Assembly (NCBI GenBank): GCA_019096195.1
Contig: JAGTXK010000267.1
Coordinates: 62,001 to 126,000, forward strand
Length of the DNA: 64,000 nucleotides
Direction: 5' to 3'
Source of the DNA: Boletus sp. NGJ
Taxonomy: Eukaryota; Basidiomycota; Agaricomycetes; Boletales; Boletaceae
In this document: piece by piece, positions 42,461 through 55,919 of the stretch
How positions within the stretch are numbered: the first letter of the stretch is position 1
How the letters are laid out: each line of letters starts with the position of its first letter
The notes under the pieces: model-generated
What the model saw: only the letters and a program-made list of their open reading frames with translations
Database searches by the model: none
Told to the model about the DNA's origin: nothing
Position numbers and translations under genes: made by a program

Positions 42461-45400
42461 TTACATTTACTAGTACTACACTATGTATCCAGATGCTTGA
42501 AAATAACCCACTGTCTTGTCAGGGGTGATACTCTGACAAGTGCAAATGATAGCCATCATTGATGGATCTGTGTCATGCTGGTGCAAGTATGATTTGATAG
42601 TGGAAAATGCTTGCTTGATGGGATTGTAGTTGGGGGAGTATGGTGGCAAATAAATGAGTCTACACACTAAAAACTAATCAGTAAGAATAACCCACCAGAT
42701 TTTTACACTTATGATGCATATCTTTAATAAGTGCTTGAACTTCTTCACCATGGTGGATATGACAATTATCCATGATGAGAATGCTGTGAAGACCAGGGTA
42801 TGGATTGGTAAAAGGCATCTACAAGGAGTCAAACCATCAGTTGTGTTTGTTGATAGGAAAAAAAGTACACTATACATATGACATGTTCCTGTAAAAACTA
42901 TAAAAAATGTGCACCAGTGGGCCTTCAATAATGTCATATGCAATCACACCATCCAGTGTGATAACTGGGAGGATCAAGTAACATGCACCACATATGAAAT
43001 ATTGCTGGCTGTGGCAATGCTGTCCCCTGAGTGATCGCCCACATAGGCAAGAAGATGTGCATCAGTCTTTTGCAGCTTCATCTACAAAGAGAAGCATATT
43101 CGCATCTGGCACTTCTGCTGCAATATGATTCATGTAAATGGCATGCAACTCGTCACTCCACTCAGCAGCAGAGAAAGATATCATTTTTTGTGTGAGCTAG
43201 AGGCACTTCAGAGCACAGGAAAGAGTAGAGACTGTTGCATATACATTGTGCTTCTCCCACAACTGGTGTTGGAGTTCATCAAGATAAATTGTATTGTGAT
43301 GTTGAACCACATTTTGAATAAATAAAATATCTGCTGTGCTGAGGATGCGACAGCACCCGACAATGCAAGAGTATGTATGCAGGTTGTAGACGATGCCGAA
43401 TCTTCTGTAGAAGTCAAGAGTCTTGTATACAAGCATTTTCTTGATGCCAAGAAGCCCACATATCTCTTTTACAGTGTAGCCATCAAGAGAAAGGGCAGGA
43501 ATGTGTGTTTTGATGTTGTTGGGCACAGCATGGATTGGCATGATGGGGCTAGTGGTGGTCTGAGTCAGCACAGTGTGTGACAGAGCCATCTTGGCTTGAA
43601 TGAGTTCAGGGTCCTACTCTGGCAGTTTCTAATGAGTCAAATTCTCAAATGTGTTTTCTGCATTGCTTTGCAAATAGCTGTAACCAACCTTAGTCATGCT
43701 TTTTCGCAGGATAAACCAGCGTCGAGCATCCGGGATGACAAGCAGGCTAAGGACGAAACAAGCCAGATACTCAACTTAACCCATGCTTTTTATACTTGGT
43801 GTAGTTGATAAAAAGGGTGAAAGGCAAAATTTCATGGTGAGTATCATGCCTGTATCAACAAGTAGAAAAAGGGAATTAAGTGGAAGAAAAAGCACAACTG
43901 CGGAGAATGGGAAAAAAGTGATAAAAGCAAATATAGATGAGTTGATGTGTTGAAATGCACAACTGCCAGTGGATGATGGTATAGAGCTGATCCGGCTTGA
44001 CTAATGGTGATGCGATGTAGGGGGACAATGAAACAATGAATTACAAAGCTGGACAACTAAAAAGCAAGCAGTAAATTCTGGAAACATATGAAACATGTTA
44101 GGTCAGATGAAAGATCACAATTGAATGGTGAGGTCTTACACAATGAAAAGCGAGGATTGAAGGCACCAGTCTCACCTGCCAGTGCACCACTGGCAGGTTC
44201 AACCTTGATGGACTTGAGGGCATGGGCTTTAGAGAAAATTGCCTGAATGAAGGCTGGTCCTCTTCTACAGACAGACCCCCTGTAAGCAGAGGTGTCGCCA
44301 CTCCAGTTTGCTGATGAGAATTGAAATGGTGCAGCTGTCGCCTGGCCAGTTTGTTTGTTGACTACCTTTGGAAGCTTGATCTTTGTTTTTCCATTGGCAC
44401 CACTTGAAATGTCTGGCTTGAGTTCCAAATGTCCCTCAGCAATCAATGAGATTGCACGTTCCAACTAATAAATAATTCATCAGCATGATTGAAAGATACT
44501 ATGGTCAATATACTGCTGCCGCAGCTAACACAATCACTTCTTTGCCATCCTGCCCCATGGCCATTGCACTTGTGTTCCAACCAGGCACCTCAATGCATGT
44601 GGGAAGGTTGCTGAGGTGTGTTGTCACAATAAGTTTGAGTAGGAAGGGCGACCAATACATTCATCCAGCTTCCATTGACTCAAAGTCATCCTGTAAAAAG
44701 CAGTAATCTGATTGCAAATACTTTGCAATCGCATACGGGTCATCACTATTAAGATTAGAAATAAAATTCATCATCATTGCAAGGGCAGTTGAGCCAAAGC
44801 CATTCCGCCACTCACTCAGGCACTGGAGTGCCTACAAGCTTAGTGTTCAGCATGTGGTGATATCTTGATATATCAAACTTACAACTGAGAAAACTGATCC
44901 TGTCATGGTAACATGGTATTTGACATCCGGGTACATGGTATTGAAGACAAGTTGTAAGGCGACTGTGAGTTCTTTGTCCGGGATGTTCCATATATTGAGT
45001 TGGATACTGCACCAAAGTGTAACAGTAGAAATAAATGATCTCGACCAATGAAAGTCAATGGAGACAGGCAAGTCCTTGTTGTTGTATTCGTGGTGTTTCT
45101 TCACAGCATCAATGATATACCCGTCCTTGTCATAGGACTGCTCAGCTAAATGTGTGATCAGACTTGTGCTAGACTGTATCTCAGAGGGAGTCGAAGCTGT
45201 TTTTGAATTTTTTTGATGGAGGAATCGCTGGGTCCTTCAATTTGACCCCAACTGAAGTCTATAAACAATGAGCATGCATTGCCTTAAATGTGAAGAAACA
45301 AGACCTACTGATGTGGTAGCACGAGGTACCTTATCGCTGGCATTGCTCTTGCTAGTGGCTGCCTTTGGAACATCTACCACCATGATGTTGTCTTCACTCG

Positions 45401-45469
45401 CTATGCCTAGCTCACTATCAGATATAATGTCACCTTCGAACATGCACTTTGTGGCTGATGAGGCTGTGC

Positions 45470-45796
45470 ATTGTGTGAATGGCAGTCCCATCATCTCATT
45501 GTTGCTCTCTGCAGCAGCAGCAGTGACCTGAAATGTTTTTTAACAAGCCTCAAGATGTTGCCTAGTAAGAATGATAGGTTTACCTAGATGGTTTGAGTGG
45601 CGGAGGTTAAAGGCCGCTGTGTGAATGGTGGTCCCATCATCTCATCGTCACTCTTCATGGCAGCAGCAGTGACCTGTAATAATCACTTAACAAATAATCC
45701 TAAAATGCCATCTAAAAATAATGAGTTTACCTGGGTGGTTTGAGTGGCAGTGGTTGAAGATCACTGTGTAAATGGTGGTCCCATCATCTCAGGTTC
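45470..45796 (-). repeat. Tandem exon-intron duplication, ~145-152 bp period
   Basis: Units begin near 45486, 45638 and 45780 with CCCATCATCTCA, about 152 and 142 bases apart; a further diverged unit appears at 46738 beyond the solo LTR. Each unit contains an acidic coding piece plus an intron-like stretch on the minus strand, with GTGACCTG at a constant place, so whole exon-intron blocks seem to have been duplicated. Confidence 0.65.
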
Positions 45797-46732
45797 TGTT
45801 ACACCAGGTAACAAGTGACACGTTCCTGAGTAATCAACCTGTTTGATTACTGGACTAGCCAGATTTGAGGGGAAAATACCTCCCAAGGCCCAATGTTCCT
45901 TAAACTGGGGATCAATGGCTAGCTTTCACGTAGAGCCTCCCTTGGGGTTGGAGCCTACTCTATGACTCAATGGCGGAGTCTTGGACTTTGACGAGGGTGG
46001 TGCAGTCTTGGTAGAGGCACAGACCAATCGTATATGAGGGCTGGTGGCGGAGTCCCAGGCCTATGCTGGTACCAGTGGTGGAGTCCTGGATTTACTGTGC
46101 TGCCAGTGACAGAGTCCTGGGCTTACTGTAGATGGGCAGATCTCTGTCTGTGTTGGTGTTGCCATTGGCTAGGTTTGGGACCAAATGGTAACAAGGCCAC
46201 ACAAGTGCGAAGTGATAAGAAGGACGATCATGAGCACTGTGGTGATCACCTCCAGAGTGGGTGCAGGCTTCTGAGGTGAAGTGGAACTGAGAGTGAGGTA
46301 GATTACACAGGAAGTTGTGTAGATCTACATAGGTTGGGTTTATATGAAGGGCAGATGCCCATATATATAGGCCTTCCCTATTCAGGGCAGGCTTCATATC
46401 ATATATGGTAATACTGGAATATTACCATAAGAGATCATATCATCAGTCAAATGAAGAAAGTAGAATACTGGGCTGTGTGCGAGAGAACACAGCCAAGGAG
46501 GCAATGTCTATGATCAGATCAAAGGTGAAATGCATGTAAGGTGAAATAGAATGGGCTGTGTCACAGCCATAGTGGTGCATCGCCTAGAAGGGGGATTCCA
46601 GATGGAGCGATGCTTGAGTGGGTGTTGTGGGGGAATCCCAGGTAGTTGGAGGCGTCAAAGAAGAGGTCGCCCCAGAGTCCCAGAGGGGGTGAATGAAGAG
46701 AAAAAGATGTACCCCCTTCCATAACCGTAACA
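45797..46732. repeat. Solo LTR, 936 bp, with 5-bp target duplication
   Basis: Starts TGTTACACCAGGTAAC and ends CCATAACCGTAACA. The direct repeat GGTTC flanks it (45792-45796 and 46733-46737). It sits inside a duplicated coding block of the minus-strand repeat-associated gene. No internal genes remain. Its sequence is unlike the 488 bp solo LTR at 40214-40701, so it is a different family. Confidence 0.85.
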
Positions 46733-48439
46733 GGTTCACCATTACTCTCTGAGTCAGCGGTAGTGAGCTGTAACAGTATGTCAAGCTGACTTGGGGTGGG
46801 CTATACAATTGAAGGATAATGGGCTTACCTGGACAATTTGGACAGTGTTTGCACCAAATCTACTAATGGTTGCTGATTTCTCTATAGCATCATTGACAAC
46901 ATCGGCAAATATTTCACTGGAATTATTGACAAGGTCTTGATCAATGATTGACTTCGTGGCTGTACTAGGTAGAGTATCAATCAAGATTGAATAAGTATTT
47001 GGCAACTGGGAAGGAACAAATTCACCAGCCTTTGAAGTGCTGGCAGGGCTGTTTAAGTCATTGGCTTAAAACGCTTCAGTGACATTAGCTATCCAGGATT
47101 TTACTCCCCCACCAAGAGCAAATTTCTTGCTGGATTTTCTGAGGCCCAGGAAAAAAAGAGTGGATTTGGTGAGTAACAGCATGAGGAAGACGCATGAAGT
47201 GATACATGTGTAACTTATGGTTTGGAATAGTTCACTGTTTGTATCCCATTGTCAGCTACTTGCCGGCATCAAATAGTGGTACTATAGCATTACTCACCCA
47301 AATTTACCCAGTAGTTCTTCAATGCCCCTTTCAGCAAATTGGCTGACTGTGTTTGTGGCAAGAAATCATGTCATTCACTTCAGCGCTAAATGTGAACAAT
47401 CTACAAACCTTCTATTTGAAAAGGTGAGGCTGTGACATAATAGCGACTCCAAATAAGTACTTACATCTTGTGCCCTCCCCTTTTTTTGGCTTAGTTGGCT
47501 GTTTTCGCTGAGTCTTCTGCAGCAGAGGCTGAGCAATTGGGTTTAATGCCCGAATCATCCCCCTTTGATCAGCTTAAGGTGAGGCTACTACACGGTAGCG
47601 GTACAAGTACTTACTTCTTGTGCTACCCCATCCATTTCTTCCTCAACCCCATCATCTTTGGCATCTTTCTGCTTACCTTTCCCTTTTGAATTTTGTATGA
47701 GTTGAGGGCAAGGGCAAGGGCAAGGAGCAGGTTCTGACTTCTTTGACTGTGCCTCCGCCATTTTCACCTTGGCATTGACTTTCATTGATTCCAGTTGGTC
47801 AAGGCCCTCTTGCGCCATCTTCTCCTTGCTGGCCTTAGCCTCCTTGAGGCACTGGTCATTTTCTGCCTTTTGTGCCTTGGTACATTGCTTCTACAACAAA
47901 CCTAATTCAAAAAGAATCTGAGCTGGATGCTTGCTAGCATTTGAAGCATGGGTTCATTGAGGCAAGGATGATGGCTGTATTGGGGTGTTGCCTTCCATTG
48001 ATGCAAGGATGACAGATTGCAGTGATTCAGGTAGTGGGTTGTGCAAGTAGAAATGTGCAGTGGCAAGCTTAAAAATGAGCCCAGCAATGGTATTTATATT
48101 TCATGATTTAACCCTGAGTAGAATATATAACCTAACATACAGAACTCACAGAAACCTGCTCGGGTGCAAACATTTAGCCCCAGTGTGCAACCTTTGAACT
48201 ATAGCTGCTGCTACTTGGACCACTCGACACATCTCTTAATGCTTAGAGATCTTCCTGAGTGAATAATCTGCTCTGGGGCATCAGGAATTTGACACCACAG
48301 TTAACCTTACACCTCTGAGTCACTTTTCATTCACCTCACCACCCAGTCTCTAATGCTCCATTTCCAGGACCATGGTGTCCTCCAAATCCCATGTGGCCAT
48401 TTAGAATGTCTGCAATTTTTTAAAACTGAATGAGATCAC

Positions 48440-51400
48440 AAAACGTATGTTCATTCTGCTCATCCAATACTCTCTGCTCCTTGGATGCCTAGTTCCCCCA
48501 CTACTCACACTCCAACCCCTCCAATTCCTAACTCACCTGCTATTCCTGATCCACCTGCTGAGAGTGGATTATGGGACCAAGACAACACTGCTGAAAGTGT
48601 GCCATGGAATCAAGATGAAGATGGCTGGGACCAGGAGAGGTTCACATCCCCATCATCTCGCTTGCCTTCACCATTCACCCGGGATGACCATATTGACAAA
48701 AATATTCAGTTTTTTGGTCCAGGTGACAAGTACTATCAGCACTATCATCCAAAACTTACTGGTAAGCCTTTTTTTTGCCATTGTTTTTGCTTTCACCTGA
48801 TATATATTCAGCACAACCATGCAACAAGCATGGAGAATTTCTTGAAAATGGCGCACCACCACTGGCCTAGACTGATGATCCATAGAGCTGGTTTCCATAC
48901 AACAGCCAGCTTCAATTTGAAACCGCTGAGTTCCTCTATACAAAATGCCAGATGTCAGGATCAAAGATTGATGCCCTTCTGGACCTATGGGCCAGCTTGC
49001 TGTATCCACACAGTGCACAGCCACCTTTCGTCAATCACCATCAGTTGTACAACATGATAGATTCAACAAAGCTTGGATCGGACATCAAGTGGTAGTGTTT
49101 ATCAGCTTTCTATATAGGTGATGTCCCTGCTGTCAATCCACCTCAGTGGATGTTGCCCATTAGATTCTCAGAAATTCATCCCTGTCAAGCGAGATCAACC
49201 TCTGTCCATTTCAAGAATATTCCACAGACGACCAAGAACAACATTACAAGGATTTTATGTCTGGCAAATGGGCATGGGAACAAGCGGTAATTAAAAAAAT
49301 CTGTTGATTGGTTGAACTGAAACAATAGCATTGGATAGCATTGTAGAAGACCAGCACACCCACAGTGGCGCTTTTGTTCCGATTATCTTAGGGAGTGACA
49401 AGATTATGGTGTCTGTTGCTACTGGAAACAATGAATATTACCCCGTTTACATGTTGGTTAGGAATGTATGAAACAATGTTTGACATGTGCATCACGATGC
49501 ACTTGTTGTGATCACCTTCCCTGTGATTCCAAAAAGTAGGTCTTAAAGTATATGGAATAAATGTTGTGACAAACAGATTTTGCATAGCAACACAAGAACA
49601 TTCCTCAAATCCACAGTTCTGGAAGTTTCATTGACAGCTATCCCACAGCTCTCTATCAGTGATCTTTAGCTCACTCAAGCCAGCAATAACAAATCCTGAG
49701 GTTGTCAAATATGGAGATGGGCATTTCTGCTGCACAATATATAGTCTGGGTCCTTATATTGCTGATTACAAGGAGCAAGTACTCCTTGCTTGCATTGTGT
49801 GAAGATGGTATGCTCAGTAAATTTGTGCATGTATCATTTTGATTTCAACTAACATTTGATGATCATACAGATGTCAGGCCCAAAGAGACTGTTTAGATGA
49901 GGATGCTATTGATCACAGTCAAGCATTTAATGAGGTGCTCTTTGAAGTGACCTCACTCAATATTGTGTGGGAAGAGTATGGTGTTGTTGGCAACCTTGTG
50001 GTGAGTTACTATAAATCGAATCATATACTTTTTTACTACTGATAGCCCATAGCCATTCACAAATGATTTCCCCTGTGCAGACATTCATCAACTTATTGCA
50101 CCGAACATCCTTCACCAACTCATCAAGGGATGCTTCAAGGATCACCTAGTTGAGTGGGTTACAGCATACATCAAAGCTCATCACTCAAATAGGGTCGCTG
50201 CTTAGATCTTGGACAAGATCAATAGAAGGTATAGTCATTCAAGTCTGATTTTACCATGGTCTCATACTGATGCAGTCCTAGAATAGCAGCAGTTGCGCCA
50301 TTCACAGAGCTTTGTCATTTCCCTCAAGGATGGGGTTTCAAACAGTGGACCAGCAATGACTCGAAAGCACTTATGAAGGTAAGAGTGCTTGTAGTCACAT
50401 CTGCAAATATACACTTAGTTTCCAGGTATATATTCCAGCAATTGAGGGCTTTGTGTCCTCTGAGATGGTGTGCACACTGTGCGATTTTCTTGAATTTTGT
50501 TATATTGTCCATCACCATGTTATCTCCGAGTCAGCACTGGGACAGATCGAGTCAGGACTGGCATGGTTTCACCACCACCGCAAGATATTCACAGAGGGGA
50601 ACAATCCTATTGTCTCTACTTTCTCTCTACCACAGCAACATGCAGCAAAGCATCATCCATATCTCATCCATCTTTTTGGTGCCCCAAATGGTTTATGTTC
50701 ATCTATAACTGAAAACAAACACATAAAGGCAGTCAAAGAACCATGGTGCTGGTCAAATAAATATCAACCCATCGGTCAGATTCTTGTGATCAATCAACGG
50801 CTTGACAAGATAGCTGCCACTCATGTCGACTTCAAGGCTTAAAACATGTTAGACAGAACTTGTCTTTCCTTGACCATCAATGCACTAGGTTTGTTTACAA
50901 TGATCTCACCACTTATACCCTACTCAGTACTTTTATTTGTCTAGCACAAAATGCCAGCATGTGTGAGAGCACTCGCAGTAAGAACGACAGAACAAACGAT
51001 GTCAGTCATAATGCAGAAATACTGTGTACTGCAAGCATTATAGAAGACAAGGATGTCTTAGTACCCAACAATGCAGCCACTGATCTCTCTATCCATGTGA
51101 AGCTTGCACGAAACCCACATAAGTGCTAATCATTATCTATCTACCTAAATTGACACCCTAAACAACATTTTAGAGTGCTGAAGACCACATACACTAACCA
51201 CACTTGTAGAGGAACTCCAGATCCCAAATTTGGTCAACTTGACCCACCATTTTCTCTTCGAACAATGCTTTCCAGATGATCTGCGTGATGCATCTGAAAT
51301 TCTGCTCTCAGAATGCCCTTGGTTCAATGGCTCCATACATGTGTTTAACTCAGCATGCTTAAGATTCTATGCACCGAGCAACCTAAGCAGCATTGGTGGA

Positions 51401-51620
51401 ATGCAGATAGAATTTATATGGTCTACACTGCGGTGGAGAAATGAGAGTCCTCAAAAGGACTGCATTTTCATCACTACAAACTTGGGCGATCAAAAGAGCA
51501 CTGGGATGCGAGCATTTGATATAGCTTGTGTCCATGCCTTTTTCTCATTCACCAACACTAATGGTATTCATTATCCCTGTGCTGTTGTTCACTGGTTCGA
51601 CAAAGTGCACCAAAGTAACA
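48440..51620 (+). mobile_element. Plavaka-type (CACTA-like) DNA transposon, decayed
   Basis: Plus-strand remains of a Plavaka transposase, common in Agaricomycetes. Recognisable pieces in order: an N-terminal Pro/Asp-rich part (48485-48760), FPSRHHQLYNMIDST-like region near 49030-49070, DFMSGKWAWEQ near 49250, VTFINLLHR/HQLIKGCFKDHLVEWV near 50080-50160, RWCAHCAIFLNFVI-like segment, LFGAPNGLCSSITENKHIKA at 50670-50730 and VKEPWCWSNKYQPIGQILV just after, then a C-terminal domain (51230-51610) with FYAPSNLSSIGGM and YPCAVVHWFDKVH. Many stops and frame changes; inactive. Termini were not found. It breaks off where the second Copia fossil begins near 51620. Confidence 0.7.
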
Positions 51621-54600
51621 TCTTCTGACATCTATGACTGGCAGGAACATGATGACAAAACCCATGGCATCATATAGGAGCATATCTCCAATGCACTCCT
51701 ACTCAAGACTGAGTCCTGCAGTTCTGCTAAAGAACTATGGGAGAAACTCATGTCACCTGGGACAGAAACTCTGAAGTTTTAGAACACATTGCATCACTCT
51801 GGATCTCCTGAGTCCTGCCTTGCTGCCATGAAGTTTGCTGTGGATTTGAAAGTCGTGACTTTTATTCTCCTGAACTCCCTTCTAAAGACTTCAGAATGGG
51901 AACTATTCAAGTCATCCTTATCAATACCACAGAGGACAGCAAACTAACCTTCAATGTGGTAGAAACCTGGATCATTGTGGAAGACGCCCACCTACACCCA
52001 TCCAGACATTCAAAATCAGTGATGAAAGCCTCCAGTGCATGGAAACTCTCTATTCATCTTCCAAATGTGTCCGCCTGATGTGAGCACCACTTGTCCTCCA
52101 CCCACAACTCCACCAACTGCACCTCCTATAAGAAATGGATTGTGGATTTGAGGAATAGGGTGTTTAAGAAGCTGAGATGGGGAAAGGAGAAGGCAAATGC
52201 AATGGGAGGGACTCTGAATCCTCCGGACTCTGTGAATGTAGTCTGAAAAAATGTATTTCAGTCCTTAATTCAGCAGATTCATGCCTACTCATTGTCTGAG
52301 CAAACCAATAGTGGGAGAAAAACTCTAATCATTAACTCTGGAGCATCATCACATATGGTTCCCCACTGATCCTGGTTCCAAACCTATTATCTGCTAAACC
52401 TACCACATCTGGTAACCCTAGGGGATAACTCCAAAGCACATGTAATTGGAATCGGAACAGATGTCCAGAAAGACTTTTGAAATTATACCATTGAACGTCC
52501 TCCTAATTCCAGAATTCCGAATCTTACTGATCTCCATAAACCGACTTGCTTCTTCTGGACTCTCCACTACATTTCCAGTGAACTCCAGTGCATGTTACAT
52601 TCAGAAGGACTGGAAAACTGTTTTGATCGCTGGACACAGAAATGGCCTCTACCATGCGCATGTCATCTCAAATGATCAAAAGGAAGTGGCCCATGCAACA
52701 GTTGATATAAACCTCCTGCACCAGTGGATGGGACATATATCCATTGACTGGATCCAGCGCATGGTAAAGTCCAACCAACTCCAAGGAATTGACAGACTCT
52801 CTGGAGTGCCTGCATTCTGTAAGGCATGCACACTCACAAAGATGAAGAAGCTACCCTTCAGACTTCAGGACGGACCTCGAACTACTCACCTCCTAGAAAT
52901 GGTGCACATGGATGTTGGAGGTCCAATAACTCCGAGATCACATGAATATTACAGGTTCTGATTAGTCATTGTTGATGATTTCAGTCACTTTCCTTGGATC
53001 TACTTTATGAAACACAAGAGTGAAGCACTACAAATCTATAACCAATGGAAAATAAATGTCCAAACCCTCCTCCAGATGGAGGTAGGATAGGAGGATTTCT
53101 CTAAACTCTATACCAGGTTTGTCTGCAGTGACGGAGGCACAGAATATATAAACAAGGCATTCCGAAACCAACTCCAGACTGATGGCACACATTTTGAAAC
53201 CTCCACTCCATACACCTCAGAGCAAAATGGACTTGCAAAGCAGATGAATCAAACACTAGCCACATTAGCGAACACCATGCTAGAGGAATCCAAACTCCCA
53301 AAGTCCTTTTGGGCCAATGCCATGTCCACCACTGCCTATACCACTGCATGGAGCCCAACCTCTGGACTTGGAGGCAAAGTCCCCTACCAAGTATTCTTCA
53401 ATCACCAGGTTGATCTGACCTTTTTCCAACCTTTTGGATGTCTGGCATATGCACACACACCAAAGGAACAATATGGAGGAAAATTCCAGCCACATGGGAG
53501 AAAGTGCATCATGATAGGATACACTCACAGACAACAAGCCTACAAACTCCTTGATATAGAGCAGTGGAACATCATCTCCAGTCGCCATGTCATCTTCAAT
53601 GAATCCAGGAAAATCTCCAAAGCTGAATCTGCTCCATGGAACACTTCTGCAGTTGAAGGACAGTGGGAGGGCTTACTTCTGGAACATCTCCATGAACCAG
53701 AAGATAACCATGATGATGAAAATCATTGACCTCCACTCAATTCCAGACCAGTGGGAGCCATTCCTATCTCTGTGGAGGACCTCCATCCAGTCAGCCCTGG
53801 TATTGAGGAACTTGCTGAACACCTGGACCAACTCTGGATAGATGAAGCTCCTACTCCTGCTCCTACTTCAGCTCCATATCTAGGTCCTGCTCCTGCTCTA
53901 GGTCCTGCTCCAGCCCCTGCTTCTGCTCCAGGCCCTGCCCCAGGTCCTGTTCCTGCTCCGGGTCCTGCTCCTGCTCCACCTACTATGTGACAAAGCCATC
54001 ACCAATGCAAACCAGCGAACAAAAACCAAGACTATGAATGCACCATATAGGAGGAAGCAGCAAGGCGAGAAAATTGAAAGGAGAAAGCACAACCACATGT
54101 TCTAGAACCCTCAGAGGATGATCCAGAACTTCCAAAAGCATTTGCTGCCTCAATAGAGGATTTCTTATTCACCAGATCTACAAGATCATCTTCTGATGAG
54201 TCACTTTCAATAATCTTAAAGGAAGCCTACTCTAGATGGGACAAGGAGTTGTGGAAGTCTGCCATAGAAGAGGAACTCCAAAGCCTCAGCTCACACCACA
54301 TCTATGAAACTGTACTCATTCTGGAGGGAGTAACTCTGATCACCTCAAAACCAGTCTTCCAGATTAAACAAGATCAGAATGGAATTGTGAAACAGTACAA
54401 GGCCCAGATAGTCGCACGCAGCTTCACACAGAAGGAAGGTGTCAACTACCAGGAAGTTTTTGCTCCAGTAGCCAACCTGGATTCAATTCAGACTTTGATT
54501 GCCTTAGCTGCTAAGTACAATTTGGAGTTAGACCAAATGGATGTGTCCACAGCCTACCTCAACAGAGAACTAGAGGAAGACTTGTACATGTCTCCTCTAG

Positions 54601-55900
54601 AAGGTATCTCCATCCAGCCCAGATATTGTTGGAAACTCTGATGCTTATTATATGGACTTGAACAAGCTGGTCAGACTTGGAACAAGACTCTAGACCGAAA
54701 ACTCAGAGAACTCGGATTTACTTGCCTGAATGCTGAGACATGTCTCTACATGTTTCAGAAGGATACCACCAAGTCTGTTTCCTAGTTGTCTATGTCGATA
54801 ACCTACTCCTAGCAGCCACTACTCAAAGGCTCATGGATTCCACCAAGGCCAAACTCTCCACTGCTTTCAAAATGCATGATCTCAGAGAAGCCAAACACAT
54901 TCTCAGAATTGAAATCAAGCAAAATTGCCAACTCCAGACCATCTCCTTGGCCCAATCACAATACTGCCAGACAGTTCTGAACTGGACTGGCATGTCCACC
55001 TGCAAGCTGGAATGGACTCCCATGGCACATGGTTCCCACCTTTCTGCAGTCAATCTGATGAATGATCAAACTGTTCTGAAAATGATCATTGAAGGGAAAC
55101 AGGTTTCATACCTCACTGTCATAGGATCCCTAATGTACCTCATGCTTGGAACACATCTGGATCTTGCTTACATAGTAGGTGCACTTAGCCATTTCAGCAT
55201 GAAGCCAAAATTCATACACTGGGAAGCAGCAAAATATGTGCTCCAGTATGTCCAAGCCACTAAGGATATGGAGCTCCATTTTGACGGAACTGAGCTATTC
55301 ACAGACTTGGATTTCCATGGCTACTCTGATGCTGGTTGGTCACAGGATCCAGACAACTCCTGTTCCACCTCTGGTTTTGTATTCATCAGCAATTGTGGAG
55401 CCATAGTAAACAGCAAAGTATGGTGGCTCTTTCCACTACAGAACCAGAGTACATCGGACTTAGCAATGTCAGATAACACCTAGCCTGGCTCTGGACTTTC
55501 TTTGATGAAATTGGACATTTGCAGAAGGCTCCTACTGAACTCCTTTGTAACAACCAAGTGGCCATCATTCTATCCTGCAATCTACAATTTCAAACCCAGA
55601 CCAAGCACATCCAACAGAAGCATCATTTCATTCAAGATGACCTGGTTGGACAAGGAGAAGCAGTAGTCCGATATGTCTCTACCAGGGACATGGTGGCAGA
55701 CATACTCATGAAACTGCTTGTAAAAGAACAACACTGGAAGTTTGTTTGGGATACAGAATTGTAACTATGCTCGAGTGGGAGTGACAAAATACCACTAACT
55801 CCAGAAGGCATTCCAATAACTCGGACATCCAAAATAACACTTAGCAAGTGTCTGCTTTAGTCTGGAGTTTCCAGAACATCAACTCTGGAACATTGATTCT
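51620..55900 (+). mobile_element. Second Ty1/Copia fossil, 5' end missing
   Basis: Plus strand, unrelated in sequence to the first Copia pair. Parts in order: gag remnant (51620-52090), protease (near 52320-52380), pre-integrase and integrase (52446-53730), an Ala/Pro-rich linker (53840-53990), reverse transcriptase (54240-55250) and RNase H (55290-55760). A likely 3' LTR start (TGACAAAATACC) lies near 55783 but runs into the foldback element at 55920; no 5' LTR is seen. It is broken, with around ten or more disruptions, and appears old. Confidence 0.8.
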
Positions 55901-55919
55901 AAAGTGCTGTTATGTCATA

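Larger units (their letters stand above)
40182..43680 (-). mobile_element. Tc1/mariner-type transposon with long TIRs and a second gene
   Basis: Ends in CAGCT with TA on both sides (40180-40181 and 43681-43682). The inverted repeats are over 100 bp long, but the left one is split by a solo LTR (40214-40701): compare 40182-40208 and 40707-40750 with the inverse of 43600-43680. Without that insert the element is about 3.0 kb. The minus-strand transposase has an N-terminal helix-turn-helix region (43589-43197, LSLDGYTVKEICGLLGI) and a DDE_3 C-terminus (42667-42476, LPPYSPNYNPIKQAFSTIKS); it is broken between them. A plus-strand multi-exon gene lies in the left half, described separately. Confidence 0.8.
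43840..48090 (-). pseudogene. Decayed repeat-associated gene, interrupted by a solo LTR
   Basis: Minus strand. N-terminal part (about 47890-47590) is a Lys/Glu-rich coiled coil with a CPCPCPQ run. The middle (46990-45240) is acidic and includes duplicated exons near 45480-45800. The C-terminal part carries NIPDKELTVALQLVFNTMYP (near 44990), then CLSEWRNGFGSTALAMM (near 44800) and ERAISLIAEGHLELKP (near 44450). This set matches a protein family recurrent next to transposons in mushrooms; I know no function or name for it. Several stops and the 936 bp LTR at 45797-46732 show it is not intact here. Confidence 0.5.
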
